A stretch of 64,000 nt of DNA from Sclerotiophoma versabilis (taxonomy: Eukaryota > Ascomycota > Dothideomycetes > Pleosporales > Didymellaceae): assembly GCA_012274445.1 (NCBI GenBank), contig JAAROD010000081.1, positions 1,602,003 to 1,666,002 of the forward strand, written 5' to 3'. The stretch's first letter is position 1; every line of letters begins with the position of its first letter. Positions 34,971 to 48,554 of the stretch are shown piece by piece. The translations under genes were made by a program, and so were the position numbers. The notes beneath the pieces are model-generated. The model saw only the letters and a list, made by a program, of their open reading frames with translations, ran no database searches and was not told the origin of the DNA.

Positions 34971-37900
34971 ATAAGTACTACTTTAGAAACCTATACTACT
35001 TCTAGTAGCTCTTATACTTAATAATCTAATAATAATATTAAGATAGAATAAGTACTAGCTATACACCCTAGAGTTAGTATTACTAAACCTAACCTCTACT
35101 ATAGTAAGTAATATAAACTAGAGAACTAGCTTATATAGTAGAACCTCTTCTTTATATTTTAAAGAGAAGATATTACTAAAGAAAAATAAGTTACTCTTAT
35201 TACTAGCTTTATATAAGACAAGGCTTTTACCTAGATTAAACTCTTTCTCTAATACTATTATACTAATAAAGACTTAACTATAATTAACTTCTAGTTTAAG
35301 AACTTTAACCTATTTAGAGAATAGATTTAACCTATATTTAGAGTCTTAAATAAACTAGTAATTATATATTATAATATCTAATATATTTATTAGAAATAGT
35401 CTACTACTAACTATACTACTAACTTCTAGCTGCTAGCTGTGTTTACTAGATAGAATAATATAGTATTAATAACTATATTCTATTAAGAACTAAAGCCTAA
35501 GGTTAAGGAAGAACTTATACGTACTACTATAAGTACTAATAACTTTAATAACCTAGTTAATAAAGCTATTAGTATTAATATTAAGCTTTATAAGCTTTAG
35601 CAGAAACTTAGAAATAATTTATAAATATATATTATACCTATAGAATAATACCTACTACTATATAACTTATAGCGTAATAACCTTAATTAAGAAAACTAAG
35701 AAAATAACTACTACTAGCCTAATACTAGACGCTAGGTATATAATAGTACTAATAGTAGTTACTATAGACTAAAGGCTATAGACCTGTCTAATATTAATAA
35801 AGAACTAGAACTATAATAGAATTAGAAAAACAAGAGTAGTAATAGAAAGAATAAGTCTAGTATAATTTACTATAGATATAGTAAGTAAGGCTACTATACT
35901 AAGAACTATTAATCTAAGAATAAAGTAGTTTAATAACTTAATATACTTACCTATAAGAATATAGATACTAGTAATAAATAAAAGGTTCTTATTAATAATA
36001 TAGAATATCTTATAGAAGACTCTAAGACTAAAATTAATAATAATTATATTAAACTATCTAATAAGAATATATAGAGTGTTTAAAGCTAAGTACTTATACT
36101 ATACTAAGAGTTAGATAAATAATAAAAATACTTATAGAACCTAGCAGGATAACTATTAGAATAAATAAGATAAATATATAAATAAGAACTAAGAGTATAT
36201 AAGTATAAGTTACCTATAATATTCTAGTAACTATATAAAATTACTAGATAAGAAGTAGAAAAAGGCCTTATTTACGCCTTTAACACTAAAAAAAGTTAGT
36301 ATAATATAGATATACGTAAATTTAATAAGTATATAGATATAGAACTAGTATACTAGAAATTATAAGATAACTATACTACTTTTTAGAAAAAATATAATTA
36401 GATTACTAAGAGTATTAATAAGAAACTATAATAGTTAGCACTTTAAACTTACGCAGAATAATAATAAGTTAATAACCTAAGTAAATTCTAATAGAATTAG
36501 TAGAAGTATAATTTTAATAAACTTAGTGCTAGTAACTATACTATATAATAGAAGTTTAAGTAATAAGTAAAAAATAACTAAAGTAAGAATAAGCCTAACT
36601 TTAATAGAAAGCTAGTATTACTTCTAAACCTATAACCTAAGTATACCTTAGACTACTAGAATCTAAATTATAAAAAGCTATTATAGATAGAGTACGTGTA
36701 TAATGCCTATTATATATATAAACTAGAAAAACTAAAAAAGAAATAGTTTTTAACTTCTAGTACTATATATAGAAAATAATAGTATAATTATAAGAATAAT
36801 ATATATAAAATATACCTTTAGAATAAGTATTCTAAGCTATACTTTCTAGGTATAAATAACTATTAGAAAATTATATATATATAATTAGTTATTAATAGCT
36901 CTTACTATAATCTATATTAGTAGTATTACTTTAACCTAAACTATAAGCTATATAAAGGTAGTAAGATTATCTATAGATTTAGTAATAAGAAGACTTTTTT
37001 AGGTAAGTGCTAAAAGAGTACTCTACTAAGTAATCTCTTAATACTATTAGAAATAGCTTACTTATTAGACTACCTATTAAGTTAAATAAAGTAGTATTAT
37101 TAGTACTCTTAGACTTAAGAGTATAGGTAAACTATATATCTTAGATAATAATATACTAAGTAGGTCTTATACTATATATAAAGAAATATACCTATTTACT
37201 TTAAGTAGCTAATAGAGAATTAATACTAAAAGAGCTGTATATTATATATAAGGTAATAGTAGCTCTCTTAGAAATATAAAAGCACTATAAAGAACTAACT
37301 CTAAACGTCTTTATAAAGGCTATATATAATATTATACTAGAACTTCTCTAGTTATAGAAGTATAATCTAGAAATAAACTAGATATAGAAAAGACTTTTAT
37401 TAAAATAATATAAATATAGTACTAATATATTAAAGCCTATATAGTATATATTATAGCTAGTAAATAAAAAGAAGATTAATAATATCTCTTTAATATATAA
37501 GATATACTAAGATAGAGTAGTTAACTATATAGAAAAAGAAAGCCCCTTTATAATAGTTAAGAAGAATAAGAGTATACCTTCTAGTATACTAGATATATAT
37601 AGATATTATACCTAGATATTTAAAGAATAGTTATCTATAAAAGCACTACCTAAGTATTAACCTTAGAATTATAAGATTAAACTTAAGAAAGAGAAAGAAC
37701 TACTCTTTAGGCCTATATACTAGTTATCTAAAAAAGAGCTTAAGATATTATATAAGTATATTAAGGAAAACCTTATAAAAGAATTTATTAGAAAATCTAA
37801 ATCTCTAGTAGAATTCTCTATTCTATTTATACTAAAGAAAGATAGTAAGCTAAGGCTTTGCATTAACTACTAGAAGTTAAATAATAATACTATTAAGAAT

Positions 37901-40360
37901 TATTATTTACTATTTAATATATCTAAGTTATAGAACTAGTTATTAGAAGTAAAGTTCTTTACTATACTTAACTTATATAGAGTATATAACCTTATATATA
38001 TAAAGAAAAGTAAAGAATAGAAAATAGTATCTAGAACCTATTATACTTACTATAAGTATATAGTTATACTATTTAGGCTAACTAATATACTAGTAGTATA
38101 TTAGGTATTAATTAATAATATACTATAAGTATACCTAGATATTATAGTAGTAGTATACCTTAATAATATTCTAGTATATAGTAAGATACTAGAAGAATAT
38201 AAGGTCTATATATAATAAGTATTAGAATACTTTATAATAGTAGACTTGAGGCTAAAGCTAGAGAAGTATAAATAGTATAAGAATAAAGTAAGGTTTCTTA
38301 GCTATATTATAAGAAGATATAGAGTTAAGATAAGTAAAAAGAAAATCTAGGTTATAAAGAATTAGCTAACACCTACTATAGTTAAAGAAATTTAAGAACT
38401 TCTTAGGTTTATTAACTTTAACTAATACTTTATTAAAGACTACTCTATAAAGGCCTTACTACTTATAAAACTTATATAGAAGAATATACTCTTTAAGTAG
38501 AAATAAGTATAGAAGAATACTTTCTAATTACTTAAGTAAGTATATATAAAGCCTTCTATACTAATTATATTTAGAAGTAGTAAACCTATATACCTAGAGA
38601 TAAATGCCTTAGATTTAATATTAGAAGTATATATTACTTAAGAATAAGATAGTTAATAGTACTTAATTACCTACTACTTAAGAAAGTTTATAGTACTAAA
38701 AGAGTATTATAATATATATAATAAAGAGCTTATAGCTATTATTAATATATTATAATATTAGAGAGTATACGTAGAAAGCTACTTAGAACTTACTATCTAT
38801 ATAGATTATAAGAACTTAGTATATTTTACTACTACTAAGGTTCTAAACTAATAGTAAGTATACTAGTTAGAAATACTTAGTTAGTATAAGTTTAAGATTC
38901 TATATACGCTAGGAAAAGAAAATAGTAAAGTAAACATGCTTAGCTAATACTATAACCTTATAAGTAAAAGGATAATTAATAAGTTTATAATTCTTAGAGT
39001 TAATAAAGATAGGTTATTAGAACTAACACAGCAGCTTAATCTAGTAATATAAGTTAAGTAAAAATAATATATTCTAGAGTAAGTACTAGAAGAACTTTAA
39101 AAGAAAGTTATTTTAAGATATTATAATAATACACTATATAAACACTCTAGTATTACCTATACTATAGAACTTATTAAATAATATTATAGGTTTTTAAATA
39201 TAAAGAATAAGGTTACTAAGTTTATTAAGAACTATATATAGTGCTAATAGAATAAGTATAGTATATATACTAAGTATAGAAAGGTATAAGTAAGAGAGCT
39301 ACTATTAGTACTATTAGTAAATATTATAATAGATTTTATTATATAGCTACTACCTTCTAAAAACTCTATTATAGGATATACCTATAACTTAATCTTTATT
39401 ATAGTAGATTAATTTACTAAGTATACTAAAATAATACTATTTAGATATAGCTATACTATATAATAGTTAGCTATAGTATTTATTAACTAGATTATTTACT
39501 ACTATAGAATACCTAAGTTAATTATTAGTAATAGAGATAAGCTTTTTATATTAAACTATTAGACTATAATACTTACTATATTAGGTACTAAGAAAAAGCT
39601 ATCTATAGCCTATTATCTATAGATAGATAGATAAATAGAAAGAATAAACTAGACTATAGAAATATACTTTAAGATCTATAGTAACTAGAAATAAAATAAC
39701 TAAGTTTTACTATTACCTATAGTATAAGTTATATATAATAATAAGTTATTAGAAGTAATAGGTATAATACTATTCTTTATAAACTATAGAAGACACCTAA
39801 ATTTCTTTACTTAATTTCTTAATTACTCTATTTAGATAGAATTAGTAATAGCTTTAGTAGTTAGACTAAAAGAAGTATACTAGAAATTACTTAAAAATAT
39901 TATATAAGCTTAAGAATAAGCTATTTTATATATTAACTAGAAATAAAAAATAGCACCTTAGATAAAGAAAGAGAATAAGGTCTATCTCTTTATAAAAAAC
40001 CTTAGAATATAAAAAGTAATAAAAAAACTAAATAAGGTTAAGATTAGACTATTTTTTATTTCTAAATAAATTAGCCTAGTTAACTACTAACTTAAGCTAC
40101 CTAAGAATATAAAGATTTACCTAGTATTCTATATTTTACTACTAGAACCTACTAACCTAAGAATACTAATCTAGAAAGACTTCTACTACTAAGCTAATAG
40201 TAATAATAAGTAGAAAGTTAAAAAGATAATAATATACTAAAAAACTAAGAAAGGTACTTAGTACCTAGTTAAGTAGTTAGAATACCTAAACTTAGAAAAT
40301 ATAGAGGAACTAGTAATAAACCTTATAAACTACTAACAGCTTCTATCTTAGTATTATTAA
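34971..40360 (+). pseudogene. Dead gag-pol of element C
   Basis: Colinear with gag-pol of the intact element, from a mutated start codon at 34,971 to a chromodomain-like end near 40,350. The RT active site near 38,156 reads Y-L-N-N; the intact relative has Y-L-D-D. Stops are TAG/TAA throughout. It is transcriptionally and catalytically dead by inspection. Confidence 0.85.
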
Positions 40361-40379
40361 AAGAAAGAAAGTCTAGATT

Positions 40380-40820
40380 ACCTTCTAGAATAGATAGTAT
40401 AAAGGTACTCTAATTAAGAGCTAGAGACCTAGGTATTAGGCCCTCTTCTAGCTAAGTAATATCTTAGTTAATACTCTTAATAGCCTTAAGCGCTTTAAGA
40501 TCTTTAATATACTACCTAGCTTTATTTACCTACTATTTTTTCTAATACTATAATATTTTTCTTTTTTTATAAATATAATTTTTCTTTATATATATAGCTA
40601 GAATAGCTTATAAAGTAGTAGACTTAGCTATATCTACCTCTACTTCTTATTATTCTAAGCAGTTTAACTCTTAGTTAATTTACTTAAAGTTTAGAATTAG
40701 AACTTTAACTAGAATATACTTCTGCTTACTAATATAATAATAGTTCCTACACTTCTTCTTTAATAATAATATATAGTACTCTAAACTCTTCTTTATATAG
40801 TATTAATAAGATACTATTAT
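40380..40820 (-). pseudogene. Antisense reading-frame relic between pol and 3' LTR of element C
   Basis: The minus-strand frame stays readable for over 110 codons with only TAG/TAA stops. It starts in a segment with cysteines and tyrosines that may derive from cysteines, then continues into a Lys/Leu/Glu-rich helical part (KDLKALKAIKSI). The layout, a Cys-rich start followed by a charged helix, resembles the antisense ORF of the intact element, but the sequences do not align clearly by eye. Limits are approximate. Confidence 0.45.
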
Positions 40821-40929
40821 AAGTTATTTAATAAAATTAATATAGTTACTAATAAAGTAATAATATATAGTACTTCTAGAAACTATAGAGTTAGTTTATA
40901 AGAATATAAAGGTTAGAAGAATAGAATAG

Positions 40930-41435
40930 TATTATAAACCTTAAGAGGTAGTATAGTAGAAGATAAGAAAAGAAAGAATTAATAATACTTAGGAATAACC
41001 TAATAGTGTTTAAGAAGGTTAGTAATATAGAAACTAATAATATATAACTCTACCTATTCTAATCTCTTAGTAGAATACTATAATAGAATATATTATATAT
41101 ATTCTAGAGAATTCTATAGTATTCTATAATATACTAGATTAGAATAACTCTAGAATATTAGAACTTATATAGAATATTTATTAGTATATAGTAAGTAGGA
41201 ATATAACTCTTATAGTTTATATTTAACTTAGTTAATTAAGTTTATCTTTAGAATCTTAACTCTAACTCTTAAGCTAGATAGTCTACTCTATACTACTTAT
41301 TATTACCCTCTATTATTATAGTATTTTACTAGGTAATAATTCTAATTCTTATAAACCTTTCTATAGTAGTACTTATTTCTAAGAACTAATATAAATAAGT
41401 ACTTATAAGCTTTACTTAAAAGTATAACTTTAATA
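40930..41435 (+). repeat. 3' LTR of element C
   Basis: Partner of 34447-34952. It is preceded by a purine-rich tract (AAAGGTTAGAAGAATAGAATAG region), the expected plus-strand primer. Confidence 0.88.
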
Positions 41436-41440
41436 AATAT

Positions 41441-43420
41441 ATAATAGCTTTAGTTTCTAAGAAAACCTATATAGAAATAGTAATAAAATAGACTAGTAGC
41501 CTATAGTAGGCGCTTACTAGCCCTATATAAGAAAAAGAAAATACTAGAAAATAGATAAAGAAATCTATAGGAGAAGAGCTATAGAAGCCTATTTTAAATA
41601 TAGTAATAAAGGCTATATAGTATATAATTATAAGAAGAATATTTTATTTAAATTACCTACTTAAATAAATAAATAAAAGTTAACCTTAAGAATTTCTAAA
41701 GTAGTAGCTATATAACTAGCTAAAGAGACCTCTTTATTAGAAGATAAAAGAAAAGAACAGCTTTAGCTAAAAGTTATATACTAAAGCCTCTTTAATAAGT
41801 TCCTAAGCCTATATAGTTAACACGTTTACTACTCTATTAACTAGCTATAACTAAACTAATATTAATTTATATAGTTATTAACTCTACTATACTAGCTACT
41901 ACTATAGTTAATAATAGTTATTATACTTATTACATAGTAAATAAATAGTTTATATAGAAGATAAACTTACTATATATTTTAATTATACCTATAACTATAG
42001 AAGAAGTTAATAGTTAAAGAAGTACTATTACTACTATTATAGAATTTACTTTTAATATTAGAGGTATATAGTAATACTATATTATAGTATATATTACCTT
42101 TTTAATATATAACTATAATATAATTCTTAGAAAAATATAGTTAGAAGATATTAGTAGTATAATTAGTACTAAGAATAAGCTTTTATTTATAGAATAATAT
42201 AATATTACTATATAAAGTACTAAAGTACTAACTCTACTAAGCTATTACCTAGTATTAGTAGTAGCCTTTTAGTACTATATATAAAAGAGCTATAAGAAAA
42301 ACTTAGAAATCTAAGTTTTTACTACTAGTATAAACAATATTTAAAAGGCCTTAAAACTAAAAACCTAAATAACTATAGAGAAGGTTAAAGTAGTACTATC
42401 TATATACCTTTAGTTATATATTAAGTTATTTATTCTAGAAGAAGGTAATAAACTACCTTCTTACTATAGCCTAATAGTAGACTATATAATTAAGCTAAAT
42501 AAAGTAAATAGTAAAACTTTAGAAGTTCTATATAGTTCTTTTTATACTATATCTTAGAATAAGCTCTTAGTTCTATACTATATATTACTAGATTTATTAG
42601 AAAAAAGGTTTATTAGGGCTAGTAACTCTTTAGCTATATTACCTATACTATTTATATAAAACCTAAAAAGTAGGTTATAGTTTTATATAGACTATAAAGT
42701 ACTAAATACTTTAACTAAGAAGAACTAGTATTTTCTTCTTTTAATTAAAAAGACTCTAAATATAATTAAATAAGCTACCTAGTATACTAAACTAAATATT
42801 ATAGCTACTTTCTATAAGATTAGAATAGTAGAAGAATAGAAATAGATAACTACCTTCTATATATAATTTAGTTTATATAAGTAGCTAGTAATACCTTTTA
42901 GATTAGCTAATACTTCTAGTACTTTCTAAAGGTATATTAACTAGGCTCTTAGAAAGTTTCTAGATAACTTTACCTTAGTATACTTAGATAATATATTAAT
43001 TTTTACTAAGAGTTCTTTTTATAAATACTATAAGTATATATAATAAGTAATTAAACACCTATAAAAAGCTAGGTTAAACTTAGAACTTAGTAAATATAAA
43101 TTTAATATATAGTATATAAAGTACCTAGAATTTATTCTAAAAGTAAAGAAGAGTATATTAATAAACTTTAAAAAAGTATAAGCTATTTAGAAATAGTAAG
43201 TACCTACTATAGTTAAAGGTATATAAGAGTTTCTTAGGTTTATAAACTTCTATTAGAAGTTTATTAAAGACTTTACTATACTATTAAAACTACTTATATA
43301 ACTTACTAAGAAGAATTTCTCTTTTAAATAAATAGAAGAATAAGATTAAGCTTTCTAAGCTCTAAAAGAAGCCTTTCTATTAGATAAGATTCTTACTACT
43401 CTTAACTAAAGAGTAGAATA
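41441..43420 (+). pseudogene. 3' gag and pol part of Gypsy relic E
   Basis: A mutated CCHC zinc knuckle lies at ~41,602-41,652. A reverse transcriptase runs from ~42,560 to 43,400, with the LEKRFIRASNSLAILPI opening and an active site Y-L-D-N at ~42,979-43,000. It is full of TAG/TAA stops. The signal ends near 43,420, where the sequence changes character. Confidence 0.7.
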
Positions 43421-43730
43421 GCCTATTCTTTTATATTAATACTTTATATAACTATTATCTACTTCTAGTTACTTTACTAAACTATTTTTAGCCTTTTTTA
43501 TTTCTTTAAAGCTATAATAACTACTTTTAAAAAAATCTAGCCTATTATAAACTCTATTTTATTAAAGTTATAGGTATTATTATTCTAAATACTATACTTA
43601 GCTTTAATATTAGCTACTAGGCTAAGCTAGCTTTAAATAACTTCTAAATTCTTATAAAAAGCTTACTTATAGTTATACTTATAATTAAACTTTACTTTAA
43701 GCTTTAGTTAATACTTAATAAATATACTAG

Positions 43731-44150
43731 GCTAGTTTATACTAATAGAGCCTAGATTATACTTAGTATATAAAGAATTTGCTATAGCAGCTATATTTAC
43801 TAGCTAGAAGCTAAATTCTTATATGTTTAGCTTAAGTATATACTTAATAATTACTTTCTTTTTATTATTATTTAAACTTTATAATTTAGGTATAGAATTA
43901 CCTTATAAAGGTTATCTAGTATATTAATAGCTTAGTATACTTTAAAGTACCTTATAGATAGCTATAGTATATTACTAATAGAGATTTATATTTTATTTAA
44001 AAGCTTAAAGTATAAGCTATACCTAAGCTTTTTAAGATATATTAATAATAGGTTATTATTAAGATATTAGTATAGAAAGAGTACTTTAGTAGAAGCTTAG
44101 TAAAAGTAGCCTACTTTTATTAGCTTACTTATTTATAAAGTATATTATCT
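43731..44150. repeat. Dispersed repeat unit F, copy 1 (no insertion)
   Basis: This segment matches 60,331-60,672 plus 62,524-62,605 in the same orientation, with RIP-type differences. It contains the uninterrupted sequence GATATTAGTATAGAAAGAGTAC (TA at 44,071-44,072), the empty site for the transposon at 60,673. The unit's own identity is unknown. Confidence 0.75.
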
Positions 44151-46093
44151 ATAAATATATCTTATATATATAAAAAAAGAAAAGAAAAGTAAAATAAATA
44201 TTTTAAGTTAGCTAAATAGTTTTTATTATACTAGTAAAGATTTAAGTTTTATATAAAGTTACTTTTAATTATAACTATAAAGTAATTAGCTCTAGATAAG
44301 TACTAAGCTACTAGTTATTATTACTAGTAAGATATATAATATTATAATCTAAGAAACCTTTAAAATCTATTTCTTTCTTCTTATTATTTTTTAAAGGTAG
44401 TAGCTAATTGCTTTATAAACTACTTTTTTATCTTATACTTATCTAGCTTAAAACTATTTTTTTAATTTTTATTTTATACTTATTACTATTAAAGTTTTTA
44501 ATAAAAGGCCTATTACTATAAAGCTTAAGTTCTTCTTTATTAAAGATATCTAAGATAGATAGAAGCTCTACTTATCTAGTATAATTAGTAAATATATATA
44601 ATAAAAGGCTATAATAACTTACTACTAGTTTATATTAATAACTAAAGCTAGTTTATTAGGTAATAGCTTATTATAGAACATTTTTTACTTTTTTTTTCTA
44701 CTTTACTCTTAAAGCTATTTATATTAAGCTTTTAAAGGCTATTTATATACTTATAGTAGAGAATCTTCTTATATATACTACTAAGGCTATAGATTTACTA
44801 AGCTATATAGCTAGTACTAGCTTTTAAAGTACTAGTATTCTTTAAAGTATTACTAAGCTTACTTAGAGTAGCTTAATACCTTCTTATATTAACTTTATAG
44901 TTAATATTATTCTATTTCTTATAAATAGCTACTAGCTTAGTTTCTAACTACTTAGCTATAGTAGGTTAGTATAGATTTATAATAAATAAAAATAATAACT
45001 AACTACTCTTATTAGTAGAAAAGTATTTCTTAGTAAAGTTCTTCTTTACTACTTAAAGTATAGCCTTTTTTATAATATCTATTAATAGTATATAATTTAG
45101 TAACGCCTTAAGTTTTTTTTTATAGCTAATATTTAGTAGTATAATTAGTATTTCTAGAACTTTTAATTTCTTATTCTTCTTTATTATTTATAGTTTTTTA
45201 AGTTCTTTATAGTATAGTATAGCTACTATTACTAAGTTAGTTTTTATATAGTATTTTTATATTTATAAAGTAACTTTTTACTAAACTATACTAACTATAA
45301 TTTAAAATACTAAAGCTAACTTTATTATCTTTAAAAGTAAAGCTCTGCTTTAGTTAGTATATACTATAATAAAGGTTTATAATATTTATATTAATAAGGT
45401 TATTTTATATTTTAAGCTTAAAGTAGTTTAAAATATACTATATAGTACTAGAAAATATAGACTATAAGTTAACCTTCCTATTCTTAATTTCTTATAGGCT
45501 TAATAAGTTTGTACTATAGGCTATAATAATTATATATAATAATATAGTTATATAGTAGTTAGTAGTAGAATAAAGAAAAGCTACTAGTAAGATAGTATCT
45601 ATAAGCTAGTTTATACGCTATTATAAATAAAAATACTAGCTTACTTACTATAGGCTTTACTTTATATAGGCTATAGCTTAGTTAAATTATACTATATTAG
45701 GCTAAAAATAGTATAGTTAGAAAGTATATAGCTAACTTTATATACTAGTAAGTTATTATAGTTTATTATTATAGAATTTACTATAGGTTATATATTTTAT
45801 CTATTTATACTAGTAAAAATATAGTAGTTATATATACTAGCTAGTAAAGTATATATTAGCTATAGATATAAATATTATATAAGAGTATAAATAGAGTTAT
45901 TTAATAGTATATATTTAACTTAGTATATTTATATATTATTATAGTTTATTAGTATAGTTTAAGCTCTATACTATACTATTAATAGTTAGTAGTTTATAAT
46001 ACTAGCTATTTTATATTACTTTATACTTTAGTATAATATTATACTAGGTATAGTAAATACTCTTACTTATACTAAGTACTTAATACTAATTAC
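44151..46093. other. Unassigned AT-rich repeat debris
   Basis: Strong RIP-like composition. I found no clear LTR, coding signature or inverted repeat. A 13-nt word TATATATACTAGC near 45,830 and many TAGCTA steps are composition effects. Confidence 0.4.
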
Positions 46094-46299
46094 TATTAGG
46101 CTCTAAGGCTAGAAGTACTAAAAAAGAAGATTATAATATAGAATAGAATAATATAAATAGCTATAGAGTTAATTAGTAGACTATAGACTATCTACTAGAA
46201 ACTAGTAAATAGGTAGAGAAAGACTATATATATAAAGAGGTTACTCTACCTAGAGAACCTTCTAGTCTCTTTAGACTAAAGAGCCTAAAAAGCCTAATA
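46094..46299 (-). repeat. 3' LTR of element D
   Basis: A 206-bp direct repeat of 60125-60330. On plus it begins TATTAGGCTCTAAGGCT and ends AGCCTAATA. Confidence 0.8.
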
Positions 46300-46959
46300 T
46301 TATCTTTCTTTTATAGTTAAATATTCTAGGTAATAGTAAATAGCTTTCTACTAACTAGTATAGAAGCCTTATAGCCTATAATAAGATAACCTATAGTATT
46401 ATAGCTCTATTTTATCTACTTTATACTAGCTAGTATAGAGCCTAAATATTTTCTTTTACTAGTAAGGTTATACCTACCTTTACCTTTACTTTTACTATAG
46501 TAGTCTATATATAGTAGTAGTATAAGCTAGAAGTAAAGTAGTATATAAAGAGTTTTTTTTTACTGTTCTAGTCTACTACTTCTATACTCTACTTCTTCTC
46601 TTAGTAAGTTTTTTAAGAATTTAAGTTTTCTTTCTAATTTCTAATAGGCTTATATTTAGGCTATTATATACTATTATAGTATATATTAGGCTATATAGGT
46701 ATATTAGAGTTTAAAAAGCCTCTTTTAGATTAGTTTAGTGCTAACTAGGCTATAGTAAGCTATTTTATACTATAATAGACTATTATAGCTAGTCTTATTT
46801 CTATTTATACTACTCTTATTTATTATAGACTTTACTAATACCTCTAACTATATATATAACTACTATAGGTACTTCTACTATATATATATTTATTATATTA
46901 CTTTTTTTAGTAGTAGGTAGTATAGAATAGCTAGTAAGGTAGGCTACTATTTTCTAGAT

Positions 46960-47880
46960 ATTACTAAGAAGAATAAGAACCTATTTAAGGCCTAGCTTTT
47001 TATAGTAAGCTCTAAAGATAATATTTAAGTAATAAAATACTAGAGATACTTTCTTACTAACTTTAACTACTTTATAGTTAGTTAGGTTACTTTAGGCTAT
47101 AGTAGGCTATATTAATACCTTTTAATATATTCTAGCTCTCTACTAACTAATATAAGCACCTTAATACTATCTAGAACTATCTTAATAATCTTATATTTAA
47201 CTTTACTACTAATAATAAAAAAGAGCTTAGTACTATCTAACTTACTAAGGTTTATTACTCTTTAGCTAAGAAGTTAGTAAGGTAGGTTATTCTACTCTAG
47301 TCTAGCCTCTTTTAGGTTATTATAGTATAATACTAATTACTTTAATAGTAATTTTAAGCCTTTTACTAAGAAGCTATATTTCTATTCTAGTACTATTCTT
47401 CTATCTAATAAGCCTATTACTAATATTTAGCCTAATAGCTAAAAGTATAATAAGGCTAGCTAGTAGGCTAAGGTTAAGTCTTAGAAGTATAAGCTAAAGG
47501 CTTAGATTACTACTAAGGTTACTTCTTTTATAAAAAAGGTTAGTTTATCTTTCTTTTAGCTATTATAGGCTATTATAGCACACTCTAATATATTATAAGC
47601 TAAAGGTATAGTTATTAATATTAGAAAGTATAATCTAGAGGCTAGAGCTATAAATTTAGTAATAGAAATAGAGCAGCTAACTACTAAAAAAGATACTACT
47701 TTTAAGAGTTATAAAAGTAGGCTTATAAAGTAGATTAATACTAAAGAAAAGAAGTATTAGAATATTCTAGCTAAGATTACTAAATTATAGTTAAGTAGTA
47801 GATAGTTTAAGTAGTTTTATATAGTTTTTAGGTATAGTAAGGTATTTTAGGCTATAGTAGTATATATAGAGTGTTTTAAA
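46960..47880 (+). pseudogene. Antisense reading-frame relic in the 3' part of element D
   Basis: On plus, antisense to D, one frame reads for 200 or more codons with only TAG/TAA stops, many at positions where Gln fits (for example LSNKPITNI.PNS.KYNKAS). The later part is helical and charged (EARAINLVIEIEQLTTKKD, KEKKY.NILAKITKL). No family is recognised. It lies on the pol-distal side of D, next to the 3' LTR, as in elements B and C and the intact element. Confidence 0.5.
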
Positions 47881-48549
47881 ATACTTACTACCTTTATAGC
47901 TTCTAAATAGTTATATTCTTTCTTTTTTAGCTATAGTATTCTATTTAGTAATGTTTTAGGCTACTATAGGCTATAATAGAGTATACTAATACTAATATCT
48001 AAGTACTATTAAATACCTAAAACCTAGTAGAAAAAAATAGTAAAGGTAACTCTAAACTTTAGTTATTAGACTTAGTAATTTTAGACTTTCTAGCTATATA
48101 GCCTAACTATCCCCCTTCTTTTTTAGAGGCTAGCCTAGCTGCTTTTTAGCTCTCTATAGGCCTTACTATCTTTTTAAAAAAAAAAAATTTCTTTTCTAGA
48201 ACTATTTAAGAGTATTAAAAGAGATATTTACTCTAGGCTTCTATAAGTTCTTCTTTTCTAGGTATCTATTCTATTTAATATAATATAGCTATTATTTAGT
48301 TTTATCTTTTACTTTTTTAAGAATTTTTTCTATATTCTATATATTATTACTAAAAGTATAAAGTATATCTATAATTAGAGTATCTAGGTATAGTATTAAT
48401 TCTTTTAGGTTAAAGAGCTCTAGAAGTAATATATAAAAGACTAAGTAAATACTCTTTAGGCTAAAAAGGTCTACTTTAAATATTATTAGGCCTATTTAGG
48501 CTACTATACACCTTAGGCCTATATATTTCTAGTCTAATTTCTACTTTAG

Positions 48550-48554
48550 CCTAG
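48550..48554. other. Target-site duplication CCTAG, left copy
   Basis: CCTAG directly precedes the LTR start TGTTG at 48,555. An identical copy directly follows the other LTR at 55,553-55,557. Confidence 0.95.

Larger units (their letters stand above)
34447..41435 (+). mobile_element. RIP-degraded Gypsy LTR retrotransposon C, relative of the intact element
   Basis: Two 506-bp LTRs (34447-34952, 40930-41435) flank 5977 bp. Flanking GATAT (34442-34446) and AATAT (41436-41440) are a 5-bp target duplication with one G-to-A change. The first internal bases read as a mutated copy of the leader and gag start of the intact element, with ATG changed to ATA at 34,971. Total length (6989) is close to the intact copy (6998). 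LTR parts from the TATA box onward match the intact LTR; the upstream ~280 bp do not. Confidence 0.9.
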
